A stretch of 64,000 bases of DNA from positions 84,466,820-84,530,819 of the forward strand of contig OX104129.1 in NCBI GenBank assembly GCA_944470555.2, in the 5' to 3' direction. A program made the translations under genes and the position numbers. This DNA comes from Heterobilharzia americana. Its lineage: Eukaryota; Platyhelminthes; Trematoda; Strigeidida; Schistosomatidae. Position 1 is the first letter of the stretch. The number at the start of each line of letters is the position of its first letter. Under the pieces are notes generated by a model. That model saw nothing but the letters and a program-made list of their open reading frames with translations, was not told the DNA's origin and searched no databases. Shown here piece after piece: positions 36,790-47,985 of the stretch.

Positions 36790-37608
36790 TAGTTGACTAG
36801 TTACTAGTCGGTCCTATGCCTGGGTAATGAGGGAATGTTGGGCGTAAGGATAGCAACCCTACTCCGTAAAACAAATCTAGCCGCTAAAGAAACTTCAAAG
36901 CACAAACGATATATAAAAAATGAAAACAAAATTATTCCTCTTTGGAATCCGAGAGGTGAAATGACGCCAGTTGGTGAAAGCCTGACTCCGGGAAGCCAAT
37001 TGACCGATGCGTCTTCTCTCCCTCGATGAAAGCAAAAGTAATCGTGGGGACATGGAATGTTCGCACGATGTTTGAATCCAGCAAGGCAGCCCAGATCGCA
37101 AGCGAGATGAAGAGGTATCACATTGAAGTGTTCGGAATTTGCGAAAGCAGATGGAATAGGAGTGGACTCTCCAAACTGTCAACTGGAGAATCAATAATCT
37201 ACTCTGACATTGTCACACAGACGACAACCACAGGCACACTGAGTTATGGAGTGGCTATCATGATGTCCCCAACAGCATCGAAGGCTCTCATGCAGTGTGA
37301 AACCAATCTCCTCCTGCAGGATCATGACAGCGAGGTTCAACTCAGAAGGAAGGAAGGTCACAAGCATACAATGTTATGCACCTACAAATAATACAGAGCA
37401 AGAGAAGAAGGAGGAATTCTAAAGACAAATTCAATCAAAACTGGAAAAGACCACACTGCAGTTGGCGACATCAAAATTCTAATGAGCGGAGTGACATGAA
37501 TGCCAAGCTGGGAGGGTACAACACAGGAAGAGAACTAACCATGGGTCGAGAATCGCTCGGTGAGGTGGTGAACGAGGAAGGAGAATTGTTTACAGAATTC
37601 TGTGCATT
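36790..37608 (+). mobile_element. 5' half of an RTE-clade element, interrupted by LTR element A
   Basis: Plus-strand element with an endonuclease start (VIVGTWNVRTMFESSKAAQI from 37038, ICESRWNRSGL) continuing in another frame to DMNAKLGGYNTGREL and EGELFTEFCAF. The frame runs directly into the LTR at 37609. The catalytic-type E in CESRW and the DMN block are visible. The rest of this copy is not found on the other side of LTR element A; an endonuclease end appears only at 44600 in the inverted arm. Confidence 0.8.
37026..37608 (+). pseudogene. RTE endonuclease domain, frameshifted and truncated
   Basis: The first frame (37026-37391) has an Asn in TWNVRT and the Glu of ICESRW. The second frame begins before 37490 (DMNAKLGG). 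A frame change lies between 37391 and 37490, and the domain is cut before the C-terminal SDHH motif. It cannot be active. Confidence 0.75.
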
Positions 37609-38040
37609 TGTAGGGATGCGTGTTACAATTCCGTAACGTTTGATCAACCCTACTTAATTTGATGTGCTCTAGTACCTGCTTAACCAGTACTTTACCTAAC
37701 GTGTAAGTACTGGTAACAAAACACAAATCAAAAGAACTGATACGCAATGTATTTAAAGGAGCTATGTATTTAAGGTAAATGTAATAATAATGAATGAGGG
37801 AAAAGTTTAATCAACTTATCTGGCTTGTAAGGCTGAACTAGGGACTCGGAGTACGTGCGTGGTGATCAGCACAATGGAGCGCAAAAATGGCGTCCAAGCC
37901 TGCTCGGATGCATGCTCGTTAAAACAAAACTTAAAACACCCTAAGCATCCGGAGGCAAGCTAGAGATTTATTTAGTTAATTTAATTTAAACTATTTATTT
38001 TAGCCCTAGTTATATTTTGGTGCCAGGAAGGTGCACTACA
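37609..38040 (-). repeat. 3' LTR of element A
   Basis: 432 bp, starting TGTAGTGCACC and ending CATCCCTACA in element orientation. It differs from the 5' LTR of A at one visible position (near 37777 versus 41969). The polypurine tract (AGGAGGGGGATAACC) lies directly beside it at 38041-38055. Confidence 0.92.
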
Positions 38041-38278
38041 GGTTATCCCCCTCCTAGAAGGTTGTTGGGATACCGGCAACCTTCGATCCTAGGAGGCGAC
38101 TGCGAGGCGGACACGCAACACCTTTCCATATTGGTGATGGAGTAGGTGACGTGTGGGTCTCCGAAGCTAGTGCAACTATGCACACCTACGAGGTAAGATA
38201 ACTTTGCGTCTAGACGCAACCCTTCTCGCAGTGGTGGAAGGTGACCCAAAGCCTCCGTCTACTTTTCCCTATTGCTTC

Positions 38279-38395
38279 TTAATCTACCGGGGGGTGTACA
38301 GGGGGAAATTGGTACAAAGAGAACCGAAGAACGATCCAAGTAGCATCGTCAGCGGCCAATTGTATCCAATTTTCAACGCATTTTCTAGGTTCTGC
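38279..38395 (-). CDS. Possible spliced small ORF after pol, element A copy
   Basis: Identical in coding to 58312-58422 of element B (PRKCVENWIQLAADD, ending VHPPVD and a stop), and also preceded by a pyrimidine tract and TTCTTGCAG. The function is unknown; some related elements have been reported with a third ORF. It may be chance sequence. Confidence 0.25.
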   Translation of the reverse strand, partial: AEPRKCVENWIQLAADDATWIVLRFSLYQFPPVHPPVD

Positions 38396-38666
38396 AAGAA
38401 GAAAGAAATGGGACATTAGAGTGCTAAGAAAAGGAAAACCAAACAATTCGAAGTGGGAGGAGTACAGAAAAAAAATAATAACCAACCAAAAAAAGTTTTC
38501 GGAATTTAAATTGTATTTTTGGTTTTTCTTTTTTTTGAAAAAAAAACTGTTTGCAAAGTAGTAAACATGACTTTTGAAAACTTTAGGTATGAAAACGCAT
38601 TGAAAGTGTATGCCACGACAAAGTAGTTGAAACTCCGAATTCACCAAGTGTGAAGTTGCTCTGGGG

Positions 38667-40784
38667 CTAATTAACGAACTCGGCGTATCGCTTGGGCCAA
38701 TGTACACGCCTCCCAGCACGTGTAGAGGTTACTGGATCAGTGTTACTAGACGTGGCTCTTTTAGAAGGTTCAGGATACGCGCGACTAAACGAGTCTGTTA
38801 GGGAGTCCGGCGGCAAGGGTCTGGGTGTGCCTGTGGAGGTGTCGCACAATATTGACACTTCACTGTTCAGGAGCGGTAACGCTGTATCTTCAGAGAGGAT
38901 GAGTGTTGAAGTTTTTCCAATCTCCTCGTCTGAATCCTGAAGTTCGGCAATCTTCCGTAAGTCGACTGCTCGAGGCAAAGTAGTGGTGCAAACGCGAGAC
39001 AGTGCGTCCGCGACAGGGTTATTCACACCAGAAATATGACGGATGTCCGACGTGAATTGCGAAATATAATCTAGGTGACGTAATTCACGCGGTGAATATC
39101 TGTCAGTAGTGGTGTGTAAGGCATACGTCAGAGGTTTATGGTCGGTAAAGATGATGAAGTCACGACCTTCCACAAAATGACGAAAATGTTTCACTGAGGC
39201 ATATATGGCGAGCAGTTCCCTGCCGAAAGTGCTGTACCGCATTTCGCAGGTGGATAACTTCCGGAGAAGAATGCAACTGGGATCCAAGTGTGATCCGAAA
39301 GTTGTTGCAACACAGCTCCAATGGCCGTGTTAGAGGCGTCAACCGCAATGCTAAGAGGTAGGTTTACGTCTTGATGCACCAGCATCGTGGCGTCTGCTAT
39401 TGCGGTTTTGATCTTGCGAAATGCTTCTAGTGCCTCAGGAGTCAAGCTGAAAGTTTTACATTTACTTTTCAGCAGGTCGGTCAGTGCAGTCAAAATGTGT
39501 GCACATTGGGGAACGAAGCGACGATAATAGCTCACCATACCCAGAAACACACGCAGAGCTTTAAGTGACGCTGGGACTGGGAAGTCTTGGATCGCCTGTA
39601 CCTTTTCAGGTAGTGGGCGAATGCCTTGCTCGTCGATAACGTGTCCCAAAAATTTTAGTGAACGAACGCCAATTTGGCATTTGGCCAGGTTGACTGTCAT
39701 CGAATGCTCTGACAGTCTGGCGAAAACCTGTTTCAAGTGGTTAAATGAGTGTCTTCGTCTGGACTAGCGATTAGTATATCGTCTAGGTAGGCATAGGCGA
39801 AATCGAGTCCACGTAAAACATCGTGAATAAAACGTTGGAAGGTTTGTGCTGCATTGCGAAGACCAAAAGGCATACGGAGGAACTCAAAAAGACCAAACGG
39901 TGTAATGACGGCTGTCTTGGGAACATCATCAGGATGAACCGGGATCTGATGATATGCACGCGTCAAGTCAAGCTTACTGAAGATAACCGAGCCTTTTAAA
40001 GATGCAGTCAAGTCGTGAATGTGAGGGACTGGGTAACGATCTGGAATCGTTTTAGCGTTGAGCCTTCGGTAGTCACCACAAGGCCTCCAGTCCATGCCAT
40101 TGTTCTTGGGTACCACATGCAAGGGTGAAGACCATGGACTGTTGGATGGTCTGATTATTCCCATTTCAAGCATGTGTTCGAACTCGGCTTTTACAGCACG
40201 CAGTTTCTCCGGGGATAATCGCCTTGGTTTCGCAAACACTGGGGGCCAGTCGTCGTTATGTGATGAGAAACGTTCGAAGTCACACAAGGGACACAACGAC
40301 TTGGCTTAAAGACATCCGGAAAGGACTGAATGATAGACGCATAGGGACTAGAAGCGTCCGTCGTGCAGTACACGGGACTGAGGGGCGGCGTCTTTGTGAC
40401 TATACCGGAAACAGAGAGTGTTGTGGTAGAATCTATCAACTTATGCTTGCCAGCATCTACCAGCAGCTGATAGTGCTGCAAGAGATCCATACCAATAATG
40501 CCGGTGGTCACATCTGCCACTATGAAAACCCAACGAAAGGGACGACGCAATCCAAGGTTGAGATCGAGGAATCTCCGACCATAGGTTGTGATGGGCGAAC
40601 CGTTGGCGGCACGAAGTTGCAGAGACATTGGCCGCAGACGCTCTTCCTTCGTAGGTGGGATGACGCTAGCTTCTGCCCCAGTGTCAACTAGGAAGCGTAT
40701 CCCAGAATGTCGATCAGTGACGAAGAAGAGGCGACATGGAAGTGGCTCGCCAGCGACGTTAGTCGCCGTCACGTGCTGGCTCAC
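38667..40784 (-). pseudogene. pol of element A: protease, RT, RNase H, no integrase
   Basis: Protease carries [12 protein letters not shown]. The RT reads [35 protein letters not shown] (catalytic Asp), [15 protein letters not shown] and YLDDILIA (catalytic YLDD). The linker [14 protein letters not shown] and RNase H (IAVDASNTAIGAVLQQ, FTDHKPLTYAL) follow. Frame breaks occur near 40240, 39740 and 39258. Just after TSTGTPRP the frame jumps straight to LPPDSLTDSFSR, the C-terminal end of pol, so the zinc and catalytic core of integrase are missing. It cannot integrate on its own. Confidence 0.88.
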
Positions 40785-40799
40785 ACGTTTCCCGCCTGG

Positions 40800-41615
40800 T
40801 TAGCCTCGAAGGTGCAAGGTCGAGTGCACTTTTGGCATTGGCACCATAACGTTTATGGTACCAGCACAACCTGGGTTGGGATTGTCGCGATTTGGAACGT
40901 CTGCTACGGTACGGGAGGCAGACCTGTTGCGCGAGCGAGACGTGCGACCGTTGTAAGAACTACCAGACCGCATTTCGTTCCTGATGCTGCACAACTCTTC
41001 ATACAATTTTGAGATGTGAGCTATAACATCGAAACTTGTTGGCTCAACAGCCGAGGGAGGGTTTTTGAACGAATCCGTGGCAGTAGACAGTGCAGCTGAG
41101 ATACTAGTGTTGGGTTTCGTAGCATCCACAGCTCTGTCAGCCGCTTCCGCCAACTCTATTAAGGGACACTTATGGAAGGGTGCGAGGATCCCTTGAACCG
41201 ACTGTGGTAACCTCTGTAACCACAGTTGCTTGAGAAATGCTTCATCAATGTTGAAGTCAGCAATCAGCTGCTTCATCTGACGAAGCAGTTGCGTCGGCTT
41301 GCGATCACCCAGATGCACATCCCTGAAAAGTTCTTGCACTTTCTGCTGGTCAGTAAGTGCAACACGTTTGATGAGGGCGGTTTTGAGGCGATCGTAAAGA
41401 TTCGGTGCTGGGTCATCTAGCACATCTGAGACGTCTTCAATCACATTTTCCGGTAAGCTGACGATGACTAAGTTGGACTTAGTTTCTTGTGATTGAATGT
41501 GTCTCAAGGCAAACTGAGCTTCCACATGGGAGAACCATGCAGATGGTCTGTGGGCCCAGAAGGTGGGAAGCTGGAGGGTTATGGCCATCTGCGCAGTCGA
41601 GTCGTTATCCGCCAT
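40800..41615 (-). pseudogene. gag of element A
   Basis: It starts with Met at 41615, 164 bases past the putative primer-binding site. It encodes a capsid-like protein (LPTFWAHRPSAWFSHVEAQF, then RKPTQLLRQMKQLIADFN) and an Arg/Ser-rich tail. A one-base gap near 40910, compared with element B, moves the zinc knuckle out of frame. The knuckle is C-Y-H..C..C type (CWYHKRYGANAKRCTRPC in B). Confidence 0.85.
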
Positions 41616-41778
41616 TGATCAGGGAATTAACGAGGCACGATAGTGATAATAAAAAAATTACAATGCAAAAATAACCAATGAGGAGTGCAATAATAAAAAA
41701 AACGCTAGACGTGCCAAAAACAAAATTAGGCCAGACAAATCAACGCAAGAGAACAAAGGTACTAGACAAAGTAAGAAG

Positions 41779-41796
41779 TGATACTCGGGCTCACCA
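41779..41796 (-). other. Primer-binding site of element A
   Basis: The bases TGGTGAGCCCGAG, four bases beyond the 5' LTR, match the position and TGG start of a tRNA-primed PBS. The tRNA is not identified. Confidence 0.6.
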
Positions 41797-41800
41797 ATTT

Positions 41801-42232
41801 TGTAGGGATGCGTGTTACAATTCCGTAACGTTTGATCAACCCTACTTAATTTGATGTGCTCTAGTACCTGCTTAACCAGTACTTTACCTAACGTGTAAGT
41901 ACTGGTAACAAAACACAAATCAAAAGAACTGATACGCAATGTATTTAAAGGAGCTATGTATTTAAGGTAAATATAATAATAATGAATGAGGGAAAAGTTT
42001 AATCAACTTATCTGGCTTGTAAGGCTGAACTAGGGACTCGGAGTACGTGCGTGGTGATCAGCACAATGGAGCGCAAAAATGGCGTCCAAGCCTGCTCGGA
42101 TGCATGCTCGTTAAAACAAAACTTAAAACACCCTAAGCATCCGGAGGCAAGCTAGAGATTTATTTAGTTAATTTAATTTAAACTATTTATTTTAGCCCTA
42201 GTTATATTTTGGTGCCAGGAAGGTGCACTACA
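41801..42232 (-). repeat. 5' LTR of element A, shared with a truncated neighbour
   Basis: 432 bp. Outside it, at 42233-42255, lies the 23-base stretch that normally precedes a 3' LTR, including the polypurine tract. This LTR therefore also served as the 3' LTR of a second, now almost fully deleted, element. Confidence 0.88.
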
Positions 42233-42256
42233 GGTTATCCCCCTCCTAGAAGGTTA
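42233..42256 (-). mobile_element. Remnant of a tandem LTR element (polypurine end)
   Basis: The same 23 bases occur at 38041-38063 inside A, next to its 3' LTR. Here they are followed at once by the inverted-repeat arm starting GGGAATTATTTG. The junction shows at most one extra base (A). Confidence 0.85.
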
Positions 42257-44600
42257 GGGAATTATTTGTTACATATTTTAGGTGAAAGCCATTTATTTAC
42301 ATATGTGTTTACATATATGTTAAATATATTACAGGCATCAGCAGTTAAAATTCAAAGTAACCTGGCAGTAGTACTTAGCCCGAAATTATGGTTACCTAAT
42401 TTGTTACATAACCAGTAAGGTACGTAACATACAAGATGTTCATGGAAATAAACTGAAAGCATCTTATAAGACATAGAAGATAGGTAGAAGTGAAAGGATT
42501 TGTGAACTAAATTTTTAACTTGTTGGTGGGTACTTTAAATTCAGTAAACGTCCTCCAATCCAAAGTTCCAAAAACTATTGTCGCTGGAGGAACCTTTTTT
42601 TAACATATAACAGATGGGTCCCAGATACGAGTTAGTGGTGATAACCGTCGGTGAATTACCAGATTGTACGTGCGTAAAATACGTAGAGAATAATTTCAGA
42701 TAACAAATGAGGAGCGGTAACAAAGCTGCATAAAAACCTGTTTGTTTCATATCATAGACAAAAGAAATTGGTCATGCCACAACAAGAAACACGTAACATT
42801 GGTTCAGCCTAGCGCTCCACTAGGCCAGGGCGACTAGCTGCAAATGCACTGTGCTAAATGACAGCTATATGATGGGGGAGGGAATCAAAGGTAGACATAT
42901 AATCGAGTTCATTAATTTATGCTAAATGTAACAGAGAAAGTGATTGAAAGAAATACTTTCTGTGAAAGACTAATATGCTAGGATATAAATGTCTGCATAA
43001 CAGCTCGCATTGTATTCATCTCCATAGTTGGTTTAATCACGTTGGTATGTAGCAGATTTCACTAAGGATTTTACAACCATAAACGGATAGTTACACATGA
43101 TAAAATCACAGAAACCCTTGATACTTGAAGTTAAAAAGTGTATAGAAGCGAGCGAAACGCAATCAGCCATCTTGGACTGGTAAGCTGGAGGTCGCTGACT
43201 TGAATCGTACTTCGACTCTATTTTTCCTTCAATCACCAATCGATATCAATTGACATATTTTCAAAACTATTAGGGGTATTAGTCAGTTTTCCGAACTTCA
43301 AATACTTGGAAGTGGTTCAAATCTGAAGCCTCTGTCAGCTCATAACAATGTGAATCGAATTTTAAGTTTGTTTCCAATTCATACACTCTTATTTACTGTC
43401 TCTTCCATATCCTATTTCTGATGCTTCTATTACTTTCATCTTACTGTCTTTCTTTTTCATGTACATGCTGTCACTGCTATATATAATACTGGTGTAATTA
43501 ATTTCCTAATCGCAATTTCGATGGCCGGGTACATCAACTAAGGGAATTAGCTCAATACTGATCACAGTAACACAGATGTAATGTTTCCTTTTTGACTGTT
43601 AGCAATTGATACTCTGCCATCGTTTTGTTTTCCAGCTTCATTTATTTTCTGATTTATTACATTTTCACTTTTGTTGTCGATATTATTACTCCTACCATTT
43701 TTGCCTGCCTAATCTCTCTGACAGGGCAAATTTTACTAATCTCCCTTACTACAGTATGCCAGTTTCTAGATTGATGTGCTGTATCTGTAATGAAGTGCTA
43801 AACAGCTAACAGGCTTTCTACTCTGTGATGTTTGTTTTTGTTACTTCACTCCCTTTACTGAGAACTGTGACGTTACTGGATTGACCTTCCACATATATTC
43901 AGTCATTTATTTTTCATAAACTAGATACAATGCAATTTGCAACAAACTCTCATCACAGAATTACATTATAAATATATTAAAGGGGAAGAAAATAGGAAAT
44001 AACAGTATTCAGAAAAAGAGAAGCATATGAACGACGTGTATTCAAGAAGTTTCAATCACATTTCTTCTTAATGTTCAAACATAAAGAATAACAAGATTTT
44101 CCAGCATTAACGTCCCTGATTCTGTTTCTAAGTCATGTTCGACAACGTTCAATATCGCGAAGTTGCATGATCTCTGTAACTTCGTTTCATGATACACCAA
44201 TAAGAGGTAATCCAGCATAAATATCTGAAGATTCCTTGATTTCACTTTGTAAATGGATTGTTTTTATATCACCTATGGTAAGTCTGTGTCAAGACACACT
44301 GGTCAGTAGAGAAGCGGCCGAGTGACCATGGCGGGAGAAGGATCCAAGCAACTGGAAGTATTGCGTTGGAACTATGGTTCATTAGTCTAGACAGTTGTCT
44401 TTCAACTTGTAGATCACAGGTTCAAACGTCGCTTCACGTGCTGAAATTTTGTCGAGCAGATAGCATCATCAGCTCTCAAAATAAGTGTATTTTACTGCTT
44501 AGTGCATGAATATACAAGCAGTAGTTCTGAGAGTTTTTGGTTGTTTAGGTATTATGTTTCGTTAACTTTGAAGATAACGACGATGGTTGGCATTCGAGAT
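42257..44600. repeat. Right arm of the 5-kb inverted repeat, flank part
   Basis: Reverse-complement copy of 9256-11765, lacking about 160 bases of the SINE-like segment. No gene is supported within it. Confidence 0.85.
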
Positions 44601-47132
44601 TATTTATTATTTATTTGTCCCTTGGGTTCCTAGTGGAACATAGGGCCCATTGTTTCCTTTGTTTCTCTTCTTTGGTAATTCGATTTTCAGGTTCAGACCA
44701 CTATCTAGTGCAAGGAACCTTGAAAATCGAATTAAAAGCCTTCAAGGAAGGTGGTGATAGACCGCAGTGCAAGTACAACACTCGGAAACTGAAGGATGAA
44801 ACTACAAAGGAGATCTTCACTTCAGCCAGGCATCAAGACAAAATGGGAGATATCGAGGAACATCCCTGAATAAACCTGTATGGAAGAACACTGGAAGTCT
44901 TTGAAAGCTATGTGGAGAGAAACCTGCATAACCAACCGTATTAGGAAGGAAGAAGAAAGAAGATAAGGAATGGAATGGATCTCAATGGATACCTGGAAGC
45001 TGATAGAGGAGAGGAGGATGGTGAAGCAGAAGATAAACCAGTACAGGCAAGGATGCTCAACGAGAAGAGGAACTGAGTACAATGTATAAAACACTGCACT
45101 GGACAAAGAAGTGAAGAAGAGTGTACGGAAAGACAAAAGACACTTCTACGAAACACTGGCAAGTGAAGCAGAACAGGCTGCAGGTGGGAGAAACAGAGGC
45201 CTGACAACTTTGTATCAAATAACCAGGTTGCTGTCTGGGAGGGAAGAGATCAACGCAGACGAAACCAATAAAAGATGATGACGGAAATTGAATTAGGAAA
45301 GAAGAGAAACAAAGGAAACAATGGGCCGACCACTTCAAGAAGCTCTTGAATCGACCACCACCTGCACTTCGTCCAGAAATACTACCAGCAGTCCAGCCAC
45401 AGAACTACAAGTGAACATAAATCCTGCAACAAAAATGGAAGTTATGAACACCATAAAGCTACTGAAATGTGGGAAAGCAGCAGGACGAGATGGGATCCCA
45501 CCAGAAGCACTGAGAACAGAGGCGGAGACAACAGCGGACGTGCTCACACTACACCACTATTGCAGGAGGTGTGGAAGGAAGAGAAGGTACCTGGCTAGTG
45601 ATTGGAAGAAGGGTTACCTTGTCAAACTGCGGAAGAGAGGAGACCTCAGTGTTTGCAAGAACTGGCGTGGAATCACTCTCCTGTCCACCCAGAGCAAGCA
45701 AAATATTAAGCCGCATCATCCTGGAGAGGCTAACAGATGCACTGGATTCACAATTACGACCGGAACACGTTGGCTTGCTTGCTTGAGGAAGTACAAATCA
45801 TGTGGGGACCAAATAGCAATGCTTCACATCATCATAGAACAGAGTATAGAATGGCAGTCAGCTCAACCCTACATGAACTTCATCGACTTTGAGAAGGCCT
45901 TTGACAACGTCGACCGAGAGGTAATTTGGAAACTGCTTCAATACTATACTACGGAATACCACAAACCCTTATCAGCCTCATCCAACAACTATATGAAGAC
46001 GCATGCCACATGCCAGCCAAGTAATTCACAATGGGAAGCTCAGTGATGCTTTTGAAGTGAAGTGAAGACAAGAAGGAGTGAAACGAGGTTGCCTACTATC
46101 CCCATAATATTCCTGATTGTGGTCAACAAGACTGGATCATGCAGGAAACAGTGGGGAGCTGTGAGAAGAGGGGGATACTCTGGCTGGAGTGCGGAAAAGA
46201 ACCTAGAAGATCTGGATTTCGCCAACGATGACTTGTGTGTGATGTCACACAAACTTGAAGATGTACAGGCGAAAACTAAGAAGTTGACAGAAGAGGCGAG
46301 GCAGGGCAGGGCAGGGCAGCGAAGGAAGACGGGACTTCAAGTGAATATAGAGAAGACAGAGGTAGAGGTGATGAGGATACCGCACCACCACCAACAACAA
46401 ACTGGAATCAGCATGAACGGGAGAAACTTAAAGGAAGTAACCTCCTTCACCTATCTAGGCAGAGTAGCACTGTTTCAACTACAGGCAGCACAGGCACGGG
46501 CACAGACGAGGATGTCAAAGTCAGCCAGGATCGGGAAGACAGCAAGACAGGCGTTGATTAGCCTGAAAGCAGTGTGGAGATCTTCTGCACTGTCTTAGCA
46601 TGTGGAACAAGATGCGGATTTTCAACACCGACGTCAGTGAAGTCAGTGCTTCTGTGTGATGGTTGAGAGACTTGGCGAGTTACGAGGGGGATTTCCAATA
46701 AACTACAGACATTCATTAATAGCTGCTTACGCTGGCTTGTTACTGAAGATCAGATGGATTGCCAGAATAGTTAGAATAAGCAAGAAGGAGCTCTGGGAAC
46801 GAACCAAGCAAGAAGCTATCGCTGAACAAATATGCATTGGAAGGAAGTGGAGATGGATTGGGCTGGGGATACACTGAGAAAGCCGACTTGGGACATTACG
46901 CGTCAGGCCAGCCAGGTCCTCGAGTGGAATCACCATGAGAAGTGACGAGTTGGACGTTCGTGGTGAGGGTGACATGGAGGAGATGGTGCGAGGAGGAAAT
47001 GAGAGTTTGTGGGCTGTCGTGGAGCCAGGTTCAAAAGATTTCAGAGAACGGAGTGGAATGGAGACATGCTAGTGAAGCTCTATGTTCCATTAGGAACGCA
47101 AAGAACTAATAACAAATAATAATCAATCGTCA
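44600..47132 (+). mobile_element. RTE family 2 copy, right inverted arm
   Basis: Plus-strand counterpart of 6737-9240: inverted 3' cap (44600-44672), endonuclease end (SDHYLVQGTLK), linker, RT and C-terminal part. The tail at about 47100-47132 is AAT-rich. It is frameshifted in the same places, with a few private changes such as extra CAGGG repeats near 46300-46320. Because the breaks are shared, the copy was already dead when it was duplicated. Confidence 0.85.
45321..46046 (+). pseudogene. RTE family 2 RT fragment, right arm
   Basis: Differs from the product of 7814-8539 by only a few residues. Contains KCGKAAGRDGIPPEAL, NWRGITLL and NFIDFEKAFDNVDRE. A frame change in the middle places ILSRIILERL in 45571-45786. 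A later frame (46062-46598) carries DLDFANDDLCVMSH and the C-terminal LQVNIEKTEVEVM. Confidence 0.8.
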
Positions 47133-47443
47133 TTCAAGTATGCTCAAGTGTGTTTGCAAGTCAGGTTATTGTTTTACGTGATGATATTGTATGACATTTG
47201 GTGTGTGAAAGGAGTAATTGTGATCCTCTTAGTCAACATCATAGTGGATAAAACGGACATAGAAGTTAGGGAAGTTGTGCCAGTCTGAACCTGACAGCAT
47301 CGTAGTTGAGACTACTGACTGTGTCAAGAGAATGTGTACGACTGGCATGTTGTCTTCATGTCTACTTGTTTTGTTCAGTTCCCTGTCCTATGTAGAACGT
47401 GTCGTATGCGGCTTAATTGCAAATTTACATTTTCGTCTCATAG

Positions 47444-47674
47444 GTTGAGGAGGCGTTGAAGCTCGGAGGTCTACCAATAGAACACGGTGACTTTACAGGC
47501 TGTTTTTTATCGAGCGCACCAGATACTGTTATTGATGTCGGAAACAATATTGATCGCTATGTCACTGTGCACCTGAATGCCCCATACAATCTCGACTACA
47601 ATTCAATAATCAAGGAAGGGGAAAAGCGTTTATCTCCGAGACCAATGAGATTTGGTCAATTTCAAATTGAATGA
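47444..47674 (+). CDS. Candidate terminal exon, unknown protein
   Basis: After a pyrimidine-rich acceptor (TTTTCGTCTCATAG) an open frame of 76 codons ends in TGA. It reads VEEALKLGGLPIEHG, GCFLSSAPDTVIDVGNNIDR and LSPRPMRFGQFQIE. The composition looks like ordinary globular protein and the splice site is good, so I think it is a real last exon. I do not recognise the family. Its upstream exons are not seen; the right inverted arm with its RTE copy lies immediately upstream. Confidence 0.45.
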   Translation, partial: VEEALKLGGLPIEHGDFTGCFLSSAPDTVIDVGNNIDRYVTVHLNAPYNLDYNSIIKEGEKRLSPRPMRFGQFQIE

Positions 47675-47849
47675 ATGCGGAAACGTTCATTTTATTCTGC
47701 TTTCTAATATCAGTTGTATCGCATATTCAATTAATATAAGAGTAAAACCTGAGCAGTGTGGACGATTGTAATTCTATATTATGCTGTTTATTAGGAATCT
47801 AACAAAGTGAAGACGTGAAGATGTCTCTTGTAGTAGTTTAGTCCTTCAG

Positions 47850-47985
47850 TTCAGTTGGTGTTCTGGGTGTTCAACTTGAACTGTCGTCTATCACCAACTT
47901 CTTTCAATTGAAGGCTTTCAACTTGATTTGGAAGGTTGGTTCCTTGCACTGGATAGTGACTGATGTGAACCTACATCTACAGGTT
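47850..47985 (-). mobile_element. RTE family 2 endonuclease-end scrap
   Basis: Matches 9070-9165 (blocks TCTATCACCA, TTCCTTGCACTGGATAGTG). Diverged and without an open frame. Confidence 0.6.

Larger units (their letters stand above)
37609..42232 (-). mobile_element. LTR retrotransposon A, Ty3/gypsy (CsRn1-like), integrase deleted
   Basis: This is a 4,624-bp element on the minus strand with 432-bp LTRs at both ends (TGTAG...CTACA). It has gag near 41615-40800, protease and RT at 40784-39733, RNase H at 39736-38900, and then a jump over the integrase. It is a close relative of element B at 53428-59092. Compared with B it lacks about 1.04 kb. The C-H-C-C knuckle of the family and the RT sequence place it in the CsRn1/Boudicca/Gulliver-type group (inference). 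Its left flank is an RTE element and its right flank is a remnant of another copy of its own family. Confidence 0.9.

Noticed and set aside
36804..37194. Minus-strand frames over the RTE 5' half
   Set aside because: Shadows of the plus-strand endonuclease frame.
40094..41012. Plus-strand frames across element A
   Set aside because: Antisense shadows of gag and pol, mirrored at 54857-55400 on the other strand of element B.
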